6,086 nucleotides of DNA from Chthoniobacteraceae bacterium (GCA_947478975.1 CANJYI010000180.1:1-6086), one strand, 5' to 3'. Counted from the stretch's first letter, positions 1 to 6,046 are shown. Translations and numbers: made by a program. Notes: generated from the sequence alone by a model not told the origin.

Positions 1-181
1 AACGGGCGCCGAGGAGCTCCGGATCCGGCTGGAGCGTCGCCCCCCGCTTCGCCTCATGCGGCACGATATCTGCGACCGGCATACCATTCCGGCAAAGAAC
101 CACAAGTTCTCCGCGTGTCTCCACAGCGGCAACCAGTTTGGAGAGCTGCGTTTTAGCTTCGCAAAGGTTCATCGAAATCAC
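1..181 (-). CDS. Phd/YefM-family antitoxin, N-terminal part (runs off left edge)
   Basis: On the minus strand an open frame starts at GTG 181 (or ATG 172) and is still open at base 1, giving about 60 visible residues. Read from the GTG it begins M-I-S-M-N-L-C-E-A-K-T-Q-L-S-K-L, followed by GELVVLCRNGMPVADIVP. This matches the family pattern of Phd/YefM antitoxins: an N-L-x-E-A-K-x-x-L-S-x-L helix, then a G-E-x-V-x-x-x-R-x-G-x-P-V-A-x-x-V-P strand pair. Members bind their operator through this N-terminal domain and neutralise a partner toxin (Doc, YoeB/RelE or VapC type) through the C-terminus. The C-terminus and the toxin, normally just downstream, lie outside the window. The GTG start reproduces the usual M-I-x-x-N-L opening and has AGG 7 nt upstream. 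The ATG has AGGTG 8 nt upstream, so the choice is open. Confidence 0.85.
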   Translation of the reverse strand, partial: MISMNLCEAKTQLSKLVAAVETRGELVVLCRNGMPVADIVPHEAKRGATLQPDPELLGAR

Positions 182-201
182 ACCTAAACCTGCCACCATG
201 C

Positions 202-216
202 CTAGACCTAGTCTAG
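202..216. promoter_or_regulatory. Inverted repeat upstream of the antitoxin gene, candidate operator
   Basis: CTAGAC-CTA-GTCTAG is a perfect 6-bp inverted repeat with a 3-bp spacer, 20 bp upstream of the antitoxin GTG. Phd-type antitoxins are known to autoregulate by binding short palindromes in their own promoters, so position and symmetry fit an operator. No confident -35/-10 pair was recognised around it, and no second copy of the palindrome was seen. Assignment as an operator is inference. Confidence 0.4.
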
Positions 217-273
217 CCCTGCCTTTCACCTCCCGCCGGTCCCGTTTTTTGGGGCTCCAAAGTGCCTGTTCTC

Positions 274-470
274 CGCGACAACGCCGTGAGTCCGCCATGA
301 TGTTGCCACCCCACGGCGTTGCCATCCCACGGTGACGCCATCCCACGGTGTTGCCGTAAACGCTCCTTCACCTTTGACGGGCCCAACCTGTGCGCGGCCG
401 TTCCGGGCGCACCGAAGGTGCATTTCCCTAGCCAGCCCATGGCAACGCCGTGGGGATGGCAACGCCGTGG
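274..470. repeat. Structured inverted-repeat element built from 16-bp units around a nested hairpin
   Basis: The unit, written on one strand, is CCACGGCGTTGCCATC. Four tandem copies at exact 16-bp period occupy 295-310 (degenerate), 311-326, 327-342 and 343-358. Two copies in the opposite orientation lie at 438-453 (15/16 identical) and 455-470 (16/16). A further inverted partial copy with a 10-bp core identity is at 274-289. Each unit can itself fold, for example ATGGC-AAC-GCCGT. The two arms enclose a core with nested pairing: CACCTT 369-374 with AAGGTG 415-420, and GTGCGC 390-395 with GCGCAC 407-412. The whole could form a cruciform in DNA or a large RNA stem-loop. No transposase, terminal inverted repeats with target duplication, or CRISPR-like unique spacers are seen. 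It looks like a non-coding dispersed-repeat or MITE-like element, but its copy number elsewhere cannot be seen here. Confidence 0.75.
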
Positions 471-642
471 GAAAAGGTCCCCGATTAAATCCAGAGCGAG
501 GGCGCCCAAAAACGCCCCGTCTAGGTCAACTCAATCCCAAGATTCCACCATTGGCACTTCCGCCGCTGCCGATGCGAAACACAGCACAAAAGCAACTCTC
601 AGATGGCTTCGACGTTCCCCGCCCGCCTGTCACTGTGCCCGT

Positions 643-2280
643 TCAACGTATGATCCGGCGGCGGAGGGCGCCCAGCAAATCGTCCATTTCCGCCACGCCT
701 AACAAACGGGCACTCACAAAAAACGCAAACGCTGCCGCTGTGATGACCGCGCCGAGCCGCGCGCTCAGCAGCAACGTCCCTCCCCCAGGCACCCCCAACC
801 CAATGAACTGGCCCCCAAAGACGCAAACTGCCGCAAGCACCGCCCCCGCCAGCAGCACCTTGGTGAGCCCCACCAACAACTGGCGGCTTTCCAGCGCCCC
901 CAAGGCCGAACGCATGAGAAGATAGAGCGCCAAAAAGTTGGCCATCGCCACGCATCCGGTTGAGAGCGCGAGGCCGCAGTGGCCCATCCCCATCTGAAAG
1001 GTAAAGAGCCAGTTCAAGCCCAGGTTCACCCCGATCGCACCAAAGCTCACCAGCATCGGTGTGGTGCGCCGGTCGATCGCGTAAAAGGCGGGCGCAAGCA
1101 CCTTGATCCCCGAATAGGCGGCGAGTCCTAGCGCATAAAAACGCAGAGCGGCGGCAGTCTGCCGGCTGGCCTCCGCATCGAACTTCCCGGATTCATAGAT
1201 CAGCGAGATGATCGGATCCGCGAGAAACACTAGCCCCAGCGTCGAGGGAACCGTCAAAAGGAGGCCAAGCCGCAAACCGCGCGCTAGGGTGGCGCGGAGG
1301 GCTGGGGTGTCGCCGTTGGCTGCGTGCCGTGAAACCAGGGGAAGCGTCACCGTTCCGATCGCTACCCCAAACAGCCCCAGGGGCAGCTGCATCAGGCGGA
1401 ATGCATAATCGAGCCAACTCACGGGGCCGTCGCCGGGAATGTGCGACGCGAATTTGCTGTTGATCATCACATTGATTTGGACAGCACTGGCGGCGATGAC
1501 CGCCGGGCCCATCAGCCGCAAAACATTCCGGACCCCCTCATCGCCCCAGCGGAAGTCAGGCCGAAAGCGGTAGCCTACCCGGTGCAAAGCCGGAAACTGG
1601 GCGCACAACTGGGCCGCCCCTCCGATCAGGGTGCCCACGGAAAGGCCGACAAGTGCTTTGGGCCCAAACTGGGGGTCGAGAAAATAGGCCAGCGCAACAC
1701 CGCCCACGATTGAGCCGATGTTAAAAAAACTCGAGGCCATGGCCGGCGCGCCAAACACGTCCTTGGCGTTGAGCAGCCCCATCACCAGTGCGGAAAGAGA
1801 CACCAGCAGGATGAAGGGGAACATGATCTGGGTGAGCAGCACCGTGAGCGCCGCCTTTTCCGGGGCGAACCCGCCCGCCAGCTGCCCCACCAGCAGGGGC
1901 GCCAAACCAATCCCGACCAGCACCACCACACTCAACACCACGGCGGCCAGGGTGGCGACCTTGTTGGCGAGCGCCCACGCAGAGGCGTCGTCTCCCGTTG
2001 CTGTCTTCTTGGAAAAGACGGTCACAAACGCGGTGGAAAGCGCCCCCTCGGCAAAGAGGTCGCGCAAAAGATTCGGAATGCGGAAGGCCACTTTAAAGGC
2101 GTCCATGGCCATGCCCGCGCCAAATAAACGGGCAAGGAGAAGCTCCCGGGCCAGCCCAAGCAGGCGGCTGCACAAAACCGCCAGCCCCACTATTCCCGCT
2201 GCCCGCGTGTTGAGGGTGGTGCGCGCCTTGCCTGCGGAATTCGCGTCGGCATTGGTCTCAGAGGTCGGAAATGTGCTCAC
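643..2280 (-). CDS. murJ: Lipid II flippase MurJ (MviN)
   Basis: MurJ is an inner-membrane MOP-superfamily transporter that flips undecaprenyl-linked lipid II to the outer face for peptidoglycan synthesis. The product has 545 residues with about 14 hydrophobic segments, slightly longer than E. coli MurJ (511). The family N-terminal block is clear: SRLLGLAREL at 38-47, FGAGMAMDAF at 53-62 and IPNLLRDLFAEGA at 68-80. R39, R45, D60 and R73 fall where E. coli has the functionally important R18, R24, D39 and R52. The TM8 region reads DYAFRLMQLPLG (291-302): R295 matches E. coli R270, while E273 is replaced by Q298, as in other MurJ proteins. KVLAPAFYA (393-401) is also typical. Relative to E. coli there are about 21 extra residues at the N-terminus. 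GTG 2280 is the best in-frame start but has no Shine-Dalgarno of its own. It overlaps the stop of the leader ORF at 2277-2408. No clear terminator follows the stop. Confidence 0.96.
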   Translation of the reverse strand: MSTFPTSETNADANSAGKARTTLNTRAAGIVGLAVLCSRLLGLARELLLARLFGAGMAMDAFKVAFRIPNLLRDLFAEGALSTAFVTVFSKKTATGDDASAWALANKVATLAAVVLSVVVLVGIGLAPLLVGQLAGGFAPEKAALTVLLTQIMFPFILLVSLSALVMGLLNAKDVFGAPAMASSFFNIGSIVGGVALAYFLDPQFGPKALVGLSVGTLIGGAAQLCAQFPALHRVGYRFRPDFRWGDEGVRNVLRLMGPAVIAASAVQINVMINSKFASHIPGDGPVSWLDYAFRLMQLPLGLFGVAIGTVTLPLVSRHAANGDTPALRATLARGLRLGLLLTVPSTLGLVFLADPIISLIYESGKFDAEASRQTAAALRFYALGLAAYSGIKVLAPAFYAIDRRTTPMLVSFGAIGVNLGLNWLFTFQMGMGHCGLALSTGCVAMANFLALYLLMRSALGALESRQLLVGLTKVLLAGAVLAAVCVFGGQFIGLGVPGGGTLLLSARLGAVITAAAFAFFVSARLLGVAEMDDLLGALRRRIIR

Positions 2281-2408
2281 ACAAACAGCGTGGCGCAGAT
2301 TACCCCCTTTGGCGAAAAAGTTTCATGCCAGCTCCTGCAGGCGGCGACTGCGCGGATGACAGCGCCGTCCTTGCTCCGTACACCGAGTTCAAACTGGGTT
2401 ATTTTCAA
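2277..2408 (-). CDS. Candidate 43-codon leader peptide ORF coupled to murJ
   Basis: On the minus strand a TTG at 2408 lies 5 nt after GGAGGTG (part of GGAGGTGA, 2420-2413), one of the strongest Shine-Dalgarno matches in the window. It opens a 43-codon frame beginning MKITQFELGVRSK and ending CATLFV. The TGA stop (2279-2277) overlaps the murJ GTG (2280-2278) as GTGA. Because murJ lacks its own ribosome binding site, the arrangement suggests ribosomes re-initiate on murJ after translating this peptide. Third positions are moderately GC-rich, as in a coding frame. I recognise no domain; three cysteines are present and there is no signal peptide or membrane segment. An in-frame GTG at 2483 would lengthen it to 68 codons but has no convincing binding site. 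The peptide itself may have no function beyond coupling. Confidence 0.45.
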   Translation of the reverse strand: MKITQFELGVRSKDGAVIRAVAACRSWHETFSPKGVICATLFV

Positions 2409-2420
2409 CCCGTCACCTCC
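2396..2420 (-). promoter_or_regulatory. Strong Shine-Dalgarno and start-codon hairpin of the murJ leader ORF
   Basis: On the minus strand GGAGGTGA (2420-2413) is followed directly by GGGTTGAAAATAACCC (2411-2396). The 5-bp arms GGGTT and AACCC enclose GAAAAT, and the TTG start codon (2408-2406) sits across the left arm and loop. A fold here would place the initiation codon in a short hairpin and could tune initiation. The stem is only 5 bp, so a regulatory role is uncertain. Confidence 0.4.
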
Positions 2421-2614
2421 GTCTTTCTTTTTTTGGGAACAACAGCCCCAACCCAAGCCCCTTGCGGCGAGTCCCGTACCCACGTCCTTAAGACCGTCCG
2501 AAAAAAGGGTGACATTGAAGAACCGGTTCGCAAAATCAGTCGCGCCACATGGCCTTCAACGTTAGGTTACCGGTCTCAACGACCGACGAATTCTTGGCAA
2601 GAGATCACGCACAC
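2409..2614. other. Divergent intergenic region between murJ leader and chaperone operon
   Basis: About 200 bp separate the minus-strand murJ leader ORF from the plus-strand TPR gene, so promoters for both units should lie here. I could not recognise a convincing sigma-70-type -35/-10 pair on either strand, and there is no CIRCE-like inverted repeat of the kind that regulates many heat-shock operons. The one notable symmetric site is the perfect 10-bp palindrome GAACCGGTTC at 2520-2529, midway between the two units. It is a possible operator, supported only by symmetry and position. Confidence 0.5.
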
Positions 2615-5002
2615 ATGTCAAAGCCGCACCAACCAACCGCTTTACCACAGGAGACGGAACGTATTGCGGCAGAGGAGCTCTTCGCCGGGCGCTTTCGAAA
2701 GGCGAGGGATTTATACAAGGAGCTGTGTAAAGCCGACCGTCCCCGTTTCTTGGGCAAGCTGATTGAAGCCAACCAAGGATTGGTGAGCCTAATGATCCAA
2801 AAGGGACAGTATTCCGAGGCTGTCCAGGTACGCAACTACCTCAAAACGATCGCGCCCGCCGGAGCGCTCCTTGGGATGGATCTGGATTTGGCGCTCAAGA
2901 CCCAAGATTGGCCTGCAGCACTTCGTACCGCCCTAGCGCTCTGGAGCCAGCCTGCAGGCGCGAAAAACGGGGGGCGTATTGCGGATGTAATCGTGCTGTG
3001 CGCCCCGACCGAGGAGGAAATGGCGGCTTTTCCCACACCGCTCGCACAGGAAGCGGCGCTGATTTTGGGGGCGCTGCAAGACGCGGGCGAGAGCCGGTTT
3101 GAAGACCTTGCTGGTAAACTCAGGCCGCTGGGTGCGAGCTCGATTTTTGCCTCCTGGAAAACCTTCCTCAAAGGAATGGCCGCGTTTCACTCGGGCCAGT
3201 TGGGAAAGGCGCAAACGCTTTTTAAGATGCTACCCGAAGACAGCGTCGCCACCGTGGCCGCCCGGGCATACGCATTTTTCATCGCTGGAGAGGAGGCCCT
3301 TGACGACGCCTCCGCCCCGGCCCAAGCGCAGATGCTCCGCGGAAGCCTCCGCCTCCTTGGGCAAGCCACCTATGAGGCTGCCTTGGGGCGGGCGCAGGAA
3401 TGCTGGAAGGCTGGGAAGCACAGCGACTCGTACGGGGAGTTGCGTGCCGTGGCGACCTTCCCCTCCATGGAGGGGGGGCTGGCGGGGGCGCTTTCAGAGT
3501 TTTACTTCAAGGGCTGCTTGTCGCTGGGGTGGGGGTCGCGCGAGTTGTTCATCCGCCACATGGAGGACCTGCTGTTATCGGCCCCCGTCAAGAGCGACCT
3601 GGAAGCCTGCTGCATCGCACGCATGCTGCTAACCGCAAGCTTGAACGGCTACGATGGCTCGCATCCGAGGTTCTTCTTAGAAAAATTTGAGAAACACTAC
3701 AAAGGAACCACCCCAGCATTGGGGGAACTGCTTTCCCTCGGTTATTACAGACTTACGCAATGTTTGATGGGAGATGAGGAACTCTACCAGAAGGACGAAG
3801 TTGAAGACATCCACCTCCTGCAACTCAGGGAGCATGCGATGGAGTTGCTTGAAAAAAGCATCGCAACCAACCCCGGACACCTTGCCGCCCACCTCGCCCA
3901 CGCCTCGCTTTCCCGGAGCCTCTTTGACCGGCGGCGGCAGGTGCACCTGCTCGACGCGCTCTGCAAGCGTTTCCCAAAGGAAAAGGCAGTATTTCTGCTG
4001 GCCGGAACCGTCCATTTAGAAGCAGACCGACCGGATTACGCGCTTGCGGCTTCATATCTGGATACCGCACTGGGACTCGACCCATTCGACACGGAAGCGC
4101 TTCAAAAACAGGCCCATGCCCGCGTGCAGGCCGCGGCGAAAGCATACGACGCAGGCCACCTTGCAGAGGGCCGCCTGCACTTTGACATGGTTGCGTTGTT
4201 CCACCCCAGGCAGGGTGGTAGTTTCGCTTTCTCGGAGGAGTACACCCTCGTACGGCAGGGGGTTTTGGAAACCCTCTTCGGTGATCCCAAACAGGGTGCT
4301 ACCCTTTTGGAGCGGGGCTTTTGCAACTCCGGTTCCGTCCCGGCGCTGTTGCTCTTCCAACATGCCTGCCAGGTGCTCTGGGCGAAAAAGCAGGACCCAA
4401 AAAAGCCCTTGTTGAAAAGGTTGCAGGAACAGCCGCCCCAGTCCGCCGCCGAACGTGCCAACCTGTTGGCGATGCTGCTCCATGTGCGGGAATGGGGCAG
4501 CGCCTCTCAACGCGCGGCGTGGACCGCGGAGCAGGAGGCTGTAGGAAAATGTCTGCTGCCCCTCGCCGGAGAGGCCTTCTCCGAAACGGAATGTGCCACC
4601 CTGCTGCCGCAGCTGGCGGAAGTCTTTCTTCTGCTCCCACTGACCAAGGCCATTGCGAAAACGGGTGTCAAACGCGCGCCGGGGAGGGTCCTTTTTCAGG
4701 CGGCGCATTACACGCTGACCACAAAGCAGCACCGAGCATCGCAGCGGGCGAAGCTCGAAATCTACAGGAAGTCCGCCCTCTCCGCTGGGGACAAAGAGGC
4801 GCTCAAATTCATCACCTCACAGCTGGAGCGCCTGAGCCACTTTTTCGTTTTTGACCCCGAATGGGAGGAGGAAAAACCCGCTCGCAGGCGCCCCGCGAAA
4901 AAGAAAAAAGCTTCTTCCGCGAAGGCAAAAAAACCCGCGTCGCCCAAAAAGCTAAAAAAACCTGCTCCCGAATTATTTCCAACTCAGCTTGATCTATTTT
5001 GA
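2615..5002 (+). CDS. Large TPR-like protein with Lys-rich tail and C-terminal QLDLF motif
   Basis: First gene of the chaperone cluster; 795 residues, no signal peptide or membrane segment, so probably cytoplasmic. The body is alpha-helical with degenerate TPR-like helix pairs, the clearest around residues 17-39, 55-78, 184-207, 404-432, 455-489 and 503-530 (for example YLDTALGLDPFDTEALQKQA). TPR arrays are protein-binding scaffolds. After about residue 752 it changes to a low-complexity basic tail (EKPARRRPAKKKK, AKAKKPASPKKLKKPA) resembling histone-H1-like DNA-binding tails, and ends exactly with QLDLF (4985-4999). QLDLF fits the QL[SD]LF consensus by which bacterial proteins bind the DNA polymerase III beta clamp. 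ATG 2615 is preferred over in-frame ATG 2549: the extra 22 codons have rare codons and weak GC bias, and 2549 has no binding site. The site at 2615 (AAGAGA) is itself poor. The gene lies 34 bp before the J-like gene. I do not recognise a named family; function as adaptor or client binder for the Hsp70 is inferred from context. Confidence 0.85.
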   Translation: MSKPHQPTALPQETERIAAEELFAGRFRKARDLYKELCKADRPRFLGKLIEANQGLVSLMIQKGQYSEAVQVRNYLKTIAPAGALLGMDLDLALKTQDWPAALRTALALWSQPAGAKNGGRIADVIVLCAPTEEEMAAFPTPLAQEAALILGALQDAGESRFEDLAGKLRPLGASSIFASWKTFLKGMAAFHSGQLGKAQTLFKMLPEDSVATVAARAYAFFIAGEEALDDASAPAQAQMLRGSLRLLGQATYEAALGRAQECWKAGKHSDSYGELRAVATFPSMEGGLAGALSEFYFKGCLSLGWGSRELFIRHMEDLLLSAPVKSDLEACCIARMLLTASLNGYDGSHPRFFLEKFEKHYKGTTPALGELLSLGYYRLTQCLMGDEELYQKDEVEDIHLLQLREHAMELLEKSIATNPGHLAAHLAHASLSRSLFDRRRQVHLLDALCKRFPKEKAVFLLAGTVHLEADRPDYALAASYLDTALGLDPFDTEALQKQAHARVQAAAKAYDAGHLAEGRLHFDMVALFHPRQGGSFAFSEEYTLVRQGVLETLFGDPKQGATLLERGFCNSGSVPALLLFQHACQVLWAKKQDPKKPLLKRLQEQPPQSAAERANLLAMLLHVREWGSASQRAAWTAEQEAVGKCLLPLAGEAFSETECATLLPQLAEVFLLLPLTKAIAKTGVKRAPGRVLFQAAHYTLTTKQHRASQRAKLEIYRKSALSAGDKEALKFITSQLERLSHFFVFDPEWEEEKPARRRPAKKKKASSAKAKKPASPKKLKKPAPELFPTQLDLF
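4868..4999 (+). other. Basic, disordered C-terminal tail ending in a clamp-binding-like pentapeptide
   Basis: This segment encodes residues about 752-795 of the TPR protein. It is dominated by Lys, Ala, Pro and Arg, with no predicted helix-rich core, then PELFPT and the terminal QLDLF. Motifs of this type in SSB-like tails, MutS, UmuC and other polymerases also sit at the end of flexible linkers. The composition and final residues are seen directly; binding to DNA or to DnaN is inferred. Confidence 0.6.
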
Positions 5003-5036
5003 GTGAACCACCCGCACCCAAAAAAGGCCTACCTCC

Positions 5037-5342
5037 ATGAATCCTTATTTGACCCTCGGGGTACCCCCCTCCACCGAAGACGCCCAGATTCGTCAGGCTT
5101 ATCTACAGGGGATCCGCGCCCATCCTCCCGAGGGGGACCCGGTCCGGTTTCAAGCGCTTACCGATGCCTACCAAAAGGTGGCAACCCGTGAAGCCCGACT
5201 GGAGCATTTCCTCTTCGACACATCTTCGGAAGCAAACACCCCGCTGGGGGCCCTGGCCGCTTACTGCAAACAACTCCCCTCGCCGGAGCCCCTCAAACCC
5301 GACGCACTGAAAACCTTTTTACGCGAATGCTCCAAAACATAG
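5037..5342 (+). CDS. Small J-domain-like protein with HPP in place of HPD
   Basis: The product has 101 residues. Residues 2-60 follow the J-domain layout: NPYLTLGVPPSTEDAQIRQAY (helix I, turn and helix II) gives way to the loop HPPEGDP (29-35), then RFQALTDAYQKVATREAR corresponds to helix III (F-x-x-L-x-x-A-Y-x-x-V). The rest (61-101) is a short unrecognised extension, with no Gly/Phe region, zinc fingers or client-binding domain as in DnaJ. J proteins deliver clients to Hsp70 and trigger its ATPase through His-Pro-Asp. Here H29 and P30 are kept but Asp is replaced by P31 (CCC, 5127-5129), so classical stimulation may be lost or altered. ATG 5037 lies about 10 nt after a weak AAAAAAGG. The gene follows the TPR gene by 34 bp and overlaps the GrpE gene by 16 bp. 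Identification as J-like is strong because of its neighbours. Confidence 0.85.
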   Translation: MNPYLTLGVPPSTEDAQIRQAYLQGIRAHPPEGDPVRFQALTDAYQKVATREARLEHFLFDTSSEANTPLGALAAYCKQLPSPEPLKPDALKTFLRECSKT

Positions 5343-6046
5343 AGTCCTCCCTCGACTCCGGCCCTCCCATTTCCACACCCCACAGCGACAACGCCCCGCT
5401 CGAGCTGTGGAAGAAGCAGGTCAGAGCGCAGTTTGAGGACTGGCTTGAGACCATTGCCGAGATTCCAGAGCCCGAAGCGGGCGAGATTCAGGATGCGGAC
5501 GAGTTTTCAATCTTTGCGGAGCTTGCCGCCCTAAGGGCGGAGAACCGCAAAGGGAACCGTAAAGCGGCGGAGGTCTTTGCACAGTTTGGCGAGACGCTGA
5601 CCCTGTTTGCGGCGGAATTCAGCAGCCTCAGAGACCAGCTTGCGCCCCTAAAAGAAGGGCCCCTTCCCCGCGCCCATTGCCTTGCACTGGCAGAGCTCCT
5701 CGACCGGGTGCGGCGCCTGGCCTCGGCGCTTGAGCGTCCCCCGAAGCAGTCAACCTTTGGCGCACTGGGGCGGCTTTTCACCGCCCCATGGACCGCCGCC
5801 AGGGAGTCACACCGCCAGGCAGTGGACATCCTCCTCGGCCACCTGGAGCGCCTCCTGCTTTCTGCCGGACTTGAGCCGGTTGCCACTTTGGGCAAAATAT
5901 TCGACCCCAACACCATGGTCGCGGTCGGCTCGGAAGCCTCCGAACACCCGCAGCTAACCGTACTCGAGGAAATTCAGGCAGGTTACCGCTGGCAGGACTC
6001 CGTCCTGCGCCCGGCAGAAGTCAAAATCAGCAAATCGTCTCTATGA
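5327..6046 (+). CDS. grpE: Divergent GrpE-type nucleotide exchange factor
   Basis: GrpE releases ADP from Hsp70 to reset the chaperone cycle. The product has 239 residues, longer than usual (about 180-200). The C-terminal beta domain is recognisable: LGKIFDPNTMVAVG (188-201), then EEIQAGYRWQDSVLRPAEVKIS (214-235), matching the family pattern FDPxxHEAV ... V-x-x-G-Y-x-x-x-x-x-V-L-R-P-A-x-V. The usual His-Glu-Ala of that signature reads Thr-Met-Val. Residues 60-105 (FSIFAELAALRAENRKGNRK onwards) form a probable coiled coil in place of the canonical GrpE long helix, and 111-160 is an unusual helical insert containing a Phe/Trp-rich stretch near 144-155. The first ATG at 5327 overlaps the preceding J-like gene by 16 bp and has no clear binding site, and the stop overlaps the Hsp70 start as ATGA, so translation is probably coupled on both sides. 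The symbol is used for family membership; a canonical grpE may exist elsewhere in the genome. Confidence 0.85.
   Translation: MLQNIESSLDSGPPISTPHSDNAPLELWKKQVRAQFEDWLETIAEIPEPEAGEIQDADEFSIFAELAALRAENRKGNRKAAEVFAQFGETLTLFAAEFSSLRDQLAPLKEGPLPRAHCLALAELLDRVRRLASALERPPKQSTFGALGRLFTAPWTAARESHRQAVDILLGHLERLLLSAGLEPVATLGKIFDPNTMVAVGSEASEHPQLTVLEEIQAGYRWQDSVLRPAEVKISKSSL

Larger units (their letters stand above)
182..642. other. Intergenic region between murJ and the antitoxin gene
   Basis: This 461-bp stretch lies downstream of murJ and upstream of the antitoxin gene, both on the minus strand. It holds the candidate operator at 202-216 and the inverted-repeat element at 274-470. In 217-273 and 471-642 I see no gene, RNA gene or convincing rho-independent terminator. 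Short frames on both strands here have no recognisable domain and no good ribosome binding site, and they derive partly from translating the repeat units. Confidence 0.7.

Noticed and set aside
295..470. CRISPR array
   Set aside because: The 16-bp units are directly abutting with no unique spacers and occur in both orientations, and no cas gene is nearby.
500..517. GGGCG / CGCCC hairpin as a terminator for murJ
   Set aside because: The stem is only 5 bp, and the T or A run lies in the loop instead of after the stem on either strand, so it does not fit a rho-independent terminator.
332..925. Long open frames on the plus strand across the repeat element and the murJ 3' end
   Set aside because: They are antisense to murJ or translate the repeat units, have no recognisable domain, and lack plausible ribosome binding sites.
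1718..2359. 213-codon plus-strand frame opposite the murJ 5' half
   Set aside because: It mirrors the codon structure of murJ on the other strand, which has clear family motifs. GC-rich DNA commonly yields such antisense frames.
2549..2614. Upstream in-frame ATG adding 22 residues to the TPR protein
   Set aside because: No Shine-Dalgarno at 2549, and the added codons have weak GC third-position bias and include rare AGG, AGA and TTA, unlike the body of the gene.
2281..2614. CIRCE (HrcA) heat-shock operator before the chaperone cluster
   Set aside because: No TTAGCACTC-N9-GAGTGCTAA-like inverted repeat is present in the upstream region.
4052..4732. 226-codon minus-strand frame inside the TPR gene
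   Set aside because: It overlaps the well-supported plus-strand coding frame and shows no family motif; a GC-driven shadow frame.
4926..4960. A7 runs in the Lys-rich tail as programmed frameshift sites
   Set aside because: The A-runs arise naturally from Lys codons, and no downstream stimulatory structure or meaningful alternative-frame product was recognised. The in-frame end at QLDLF is the simpler reading.
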